From assembly GCA_030697665.1 (NCBI GenBank), contig JAUYPJ010000073.1:1-44130 (forward strand): a DNA stretch of 44,130 bases. The letters are read 5' to 3'. This DNA is from Candidatus Omnitrophota bacterium. Its GTDB lineage: Bacteria; Omnitrophota; Gorgyraeia; Aquiviventales; Aquiviventaceae. Numbering within the stretch: position 1 is the stretch's first letter; each line of letters starts with the position of its first letter. Below, piece by piece: positions 42,409 to 44,130 of this stretch. The notes beneath the pieces are model-generated. The model ran no database searches. It saw only the letters and a list, made by a program, of their open reading frames with translations, and was not told where the DNA came from. The position numbers and the translations under genes are program-made.

Positions 42409-43092
42409 ATGAGACGGATGGTTCAGGTCCTGTTCGGGCTAGTCCTGTGGATGAGTGGCGCGTCAGGATGGGCCGATGAGAAGCACGAGCACGGCGCCGC
42501 GGCGTCCCAGCCATCAGGCACGACGGCTCAAAGGGCAGGGGGACGCACGCTGACGGGTGAAGTCGTGGATCTGTTCTGTTACCTGAGCCATGGGAAGGAG
42601 GGGTTGGGCAAGGCCCATGCCGCGTGCGCCAAGAAGTGCATTCAGGGCGGCCTGCCGGTGGCCATCAAGGTCGGGGATCAGCTCTATCTCGCCTCGATGG
42701 CCGACCATACCGCCGCGAACAAGCCGCTAGTGGAATTTGCGGGCCAGCAGGTCACCGTTCGAGGGCAGGTGATGGAGCGCGACGGCCAGCGCCTGATCGC
42801 GATCGACCGGGTGGAGAAGCAACCGACGGCCAGCTCCCCCCAAGCGCCCGAACCAGCCCCCGCAGCAACGGCTCCGAAAGAGCCGGACTACTACGGCAAA
42901 TCCACGCTCGGCCCGTGCGTCAGCGACAGCGACTGCATCCTCTCGGGATGCAACACGGAGATCTGCCAGAGTCGGTCGGAGGAACCCATCGCCTCCCCGT
43001 GCGTCGCGATCCAGCCGACCCCTCGACAGGCGGGCTACGCCTGTCGCTGCCAGGACCAGCAGTGTGAGTGGACGAAGCTGACGGCGGGATGA
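42409..43092 (+). CDS. Secreted protein with eight-cysteine cluster
   Basis: 227 aa from ATG 42409 (GTGGAGGTC upstream; an ATG-equivalent GTG at 42394 overlaps that site). Signal peptide VQVLFGLVLWMSGASGWADE, then a His-rich segment (EKHEHGAAA), a domain LTGEVVDLFCYLSHGKEGLG with CAKKC that resembles periplasmic metal/OB-like domains, and a C-terminal cluster with eight Cys (GPCVSDSDCILSGCNTEIC, then PCVA, CRC and QQCEW). The operon position and Cys/His content suggest periplasmic copper binding. ATGA overlap with the next gene. Confidence 0.75.
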   Translation: MRRMVQVLFGLVLWMSGASGWADEKHEHGAAASQPSGTTAQRAGGRTLTGEVVDLFCYLSHGKEGLGKAHAACAKKCIQGGLPVAIKVGDQLYLASMADHTAANKPLVEFAGQQVTVRGQVMERDGQRLIAIDRVEKQPTASSPQAPEPAPAATAPKEPDYYGKSTLGPCVSDSDCILSGCNTEICQSRSEEPIASPCVAIQPTPRQAGYACRCQDQQCEWTKLTAG

Positions 43093-44130
43093 GAGGCCGT
43101 TCGACGCCCCGTCGGTATACGACCCATAATACCGCCATCGACGCGCAGATCGCGAGTTTGGTCAGCGCTTTTGGCGATGGGGGGTTGGACCGACGTCTGC
43201 TGGAGGAGATGGTGGTGTCGGTCTACCGCCTCGGGCAGGACGGCTCGTCAACCGGCGACCTCAAGATCCTGAACGCCGCGGTCAAGGAGCTGCGCTACGC
43301 CTTCAAGATCTTCCGCCCCTACCGCGGGGTGCGAAAGGTGGCGATGTTCGGCTCTGCACGTCTGTCGCGTCAGCATCCCGCCTGCTACCTGGCCCGGGAG
43401 TTTGGGCGCGCGATGGTCCGTGCCGGCTGGATGGTCATCACGGGGGCGGCCAGCGGCATTATGAAGGCGGGGCATGAGGGGGCGGGCCGGGAGGCGAGCT
43501 TCGGGTTGAACATCCGGCTGCCGTTTGAGCAGGAGGCCAACCCCATCATCGCCCAGGACGCCAAGCTGATCTCCTGCAAGTATTTCTTCACGCGGAAGCT
43601 CCTCTTCATCAAGGAATCGCACGCCACCGCGCTCTTCCCTGGAGGCTTCGGCACGCTGGATGAAGGGTTTGAGTCGCTGACGCTGGTCCAAACCGGCAAG
43701 TCGGATCCGCGGCCGATCATCTTTGTCGATGAGTCGCGCGGGCGGTTCTGGACGCCGCTCCTAAGATTCTTTGACCGGCAACTGGTTCGGGGCGGCATGA
43801 TCTCGCCCTCTGACCGGTCGCTGTACCAGGTGGTCTCCTCCGCGGCAGAGGCGGTCCAGAAGATCCTCGACTTCTACGCGGTGTACCAGTCCCTCCGGTA
43901 CGTCGACGACTGGTTGGTGCTCCGGCTGCAGCGCCCCCTGCCGGACGGGGCCCCTGAGCAGCTCACGCACGAGTTTCACGACCTGCTGCGCTCCGGGACG
44001 ATCCGTCAAGGGAGGGCGCTGCCGGGAGAGGCGGATGAGCCGGAGCTGCAGCACCTGCCGCGGCTGCTCTTGCGGTTTAACCGTATGGAGTACGGGCGAC
44101 TGGCGGAGCTGATCCATCGGATCAACGTCC
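43089..44130 (+). CDS. LOG-family (lysine decarboxylase-like) protein, 3' truncated by window
   Basis: 347 codons visible from ATG 43089, open to the window end. Rossmann-type LOG domain: VRKVAMFGSARLSRQHPACY, GWMVITGAASGIMKAGHEGAG and the signature PGGFGTLDEGFESLTLVQTG with the catalytic Glu. Members with PGGxGTxxE hydrolyse nucleoside 5'-monophosphates to free base. This is the longer TIGR00730-like type with an extra N-terminal ~75 residues and a C-terminal extension. Its link to the copper operon may be only positional. Confidence 0.88.
   Translation, partial: MRGRSTPRRYTTHNTAIDAQIASLVSAFGDGGLDRRLLEEMVVSVYRLGQDGSSTGDLKILNAAVKELRYAFKIFRPYRGVRKVAMFGSARLSRQHPACYLAREFGRAMVRAGWMVITGAASGIMKAGHEGAGREASFGLNIRLPFEQEANPIIAQDAKLISCKYFFTRKLLFIKESHATALFPGGFGTLDEGFESLTLVQTGKSDPRPIIFVDESRGRFWTPLLRFFDRQLVRGGMISPSDRSLYQVVSSAAEAVQKILDFYAVYQSLRYVDDWLVLRLQRPLPDGAPEQLTHEFHDLLRSGTIRQGRALPGEADEPELQHLPRLLLRFNRMEYGRLAELIHRINV

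Overview
The window is a GC-rich chromosomal segment of a Gram-negative bacterium. An outer-membrane channel, a periplasmic adaptor and an RND pump are encoded together, and secreted precursors are present. The gene order homoserine dehydrogenase - threonine synthase - PGM-like protein - aspartokinase - citramalate synthase is known from several deep-branching Gram-negative groups (for example deltaproteobacterial and Nitrospirota-like lineages). I cannot assign a phylum from the sequence alone. No rRNA, tRNA or CRISPR array was seen.

Layout. 1-5.9 kb: threonine/isoleucine precursor operon (hom, thrC, a degenerate apgM-like gene, lysC, then cimA). 6-10.5 kb: accessory stretch with a hypothetical protein, a complete IS5-type insertion sequence, an MNT nucleotidyltransferase with a HEPN remnant, and an AAA/DUF4143 ATPase. 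10.5-18.2 kb: housekeeping genes valS, nadC, uvrB and birA, with a mazEF-like pair between nadC and uvrB. 18.2-23.7 kb: lower-GC accessory island with two IS1595-type transposases, several orphan genes, a PD-(D/E)XK-like protein, a RusA-like nuclease and a partly duplicated receiver-domain gene. 23.7-26.8 kb: hicB with a deleted hicA, two small proteins, a yefM/relE-type pair with a textbook TGTACA operator, and coaX. 27.5-30.0 kb: CIRCE-controlled groES-groEL-groES. 30-33.7 kb: vapBC, guaB3, guaA. 33.7-43.1 kb: copper-type efflux operon (csoR, small Cys-rich secreted protein, cusC, cusB, cusA, a YHS-permease fusion, an eight-cysteine secreted protein), followed by a truncated LOG-family gene at the window edge.

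The most unusual property is the number of small structured repeats placed between and inside housekeeping genes without breaking their frames. The main class consists of arrays of 7-bp units, usually followed by a second array of the reverse-complement unit, so the transcript or single strand can fold into a hairpin. The heptad sequence differs between loci but the architecture stays the same. valS carries three such insertions; nadC, birA, cimA and cusB carry others; more lie between genes. Three further palindromic families occur as pairs: a 42-nt element in thrC and coaX (opposite orientation), a larger element with a conserved core and locus-specific stems (upstream of uvrB and in the cusC leader), and a long palindrome starting at a TGA stop and ending in GTGGGATGATC (after mazF and after csoR). 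These behave like in-frame palindromic elements (compare Rickettsia RPEs) and are the best candidate here for an undescribed system.

A second theme is toxin-antitoxin decay. Intact mazEF-, yefM/relE- and vapBC-like pairs coexist with a HEPN remnant after MNT and a HicA lacking its catalytic histidine region, each beside an intact partner gene.
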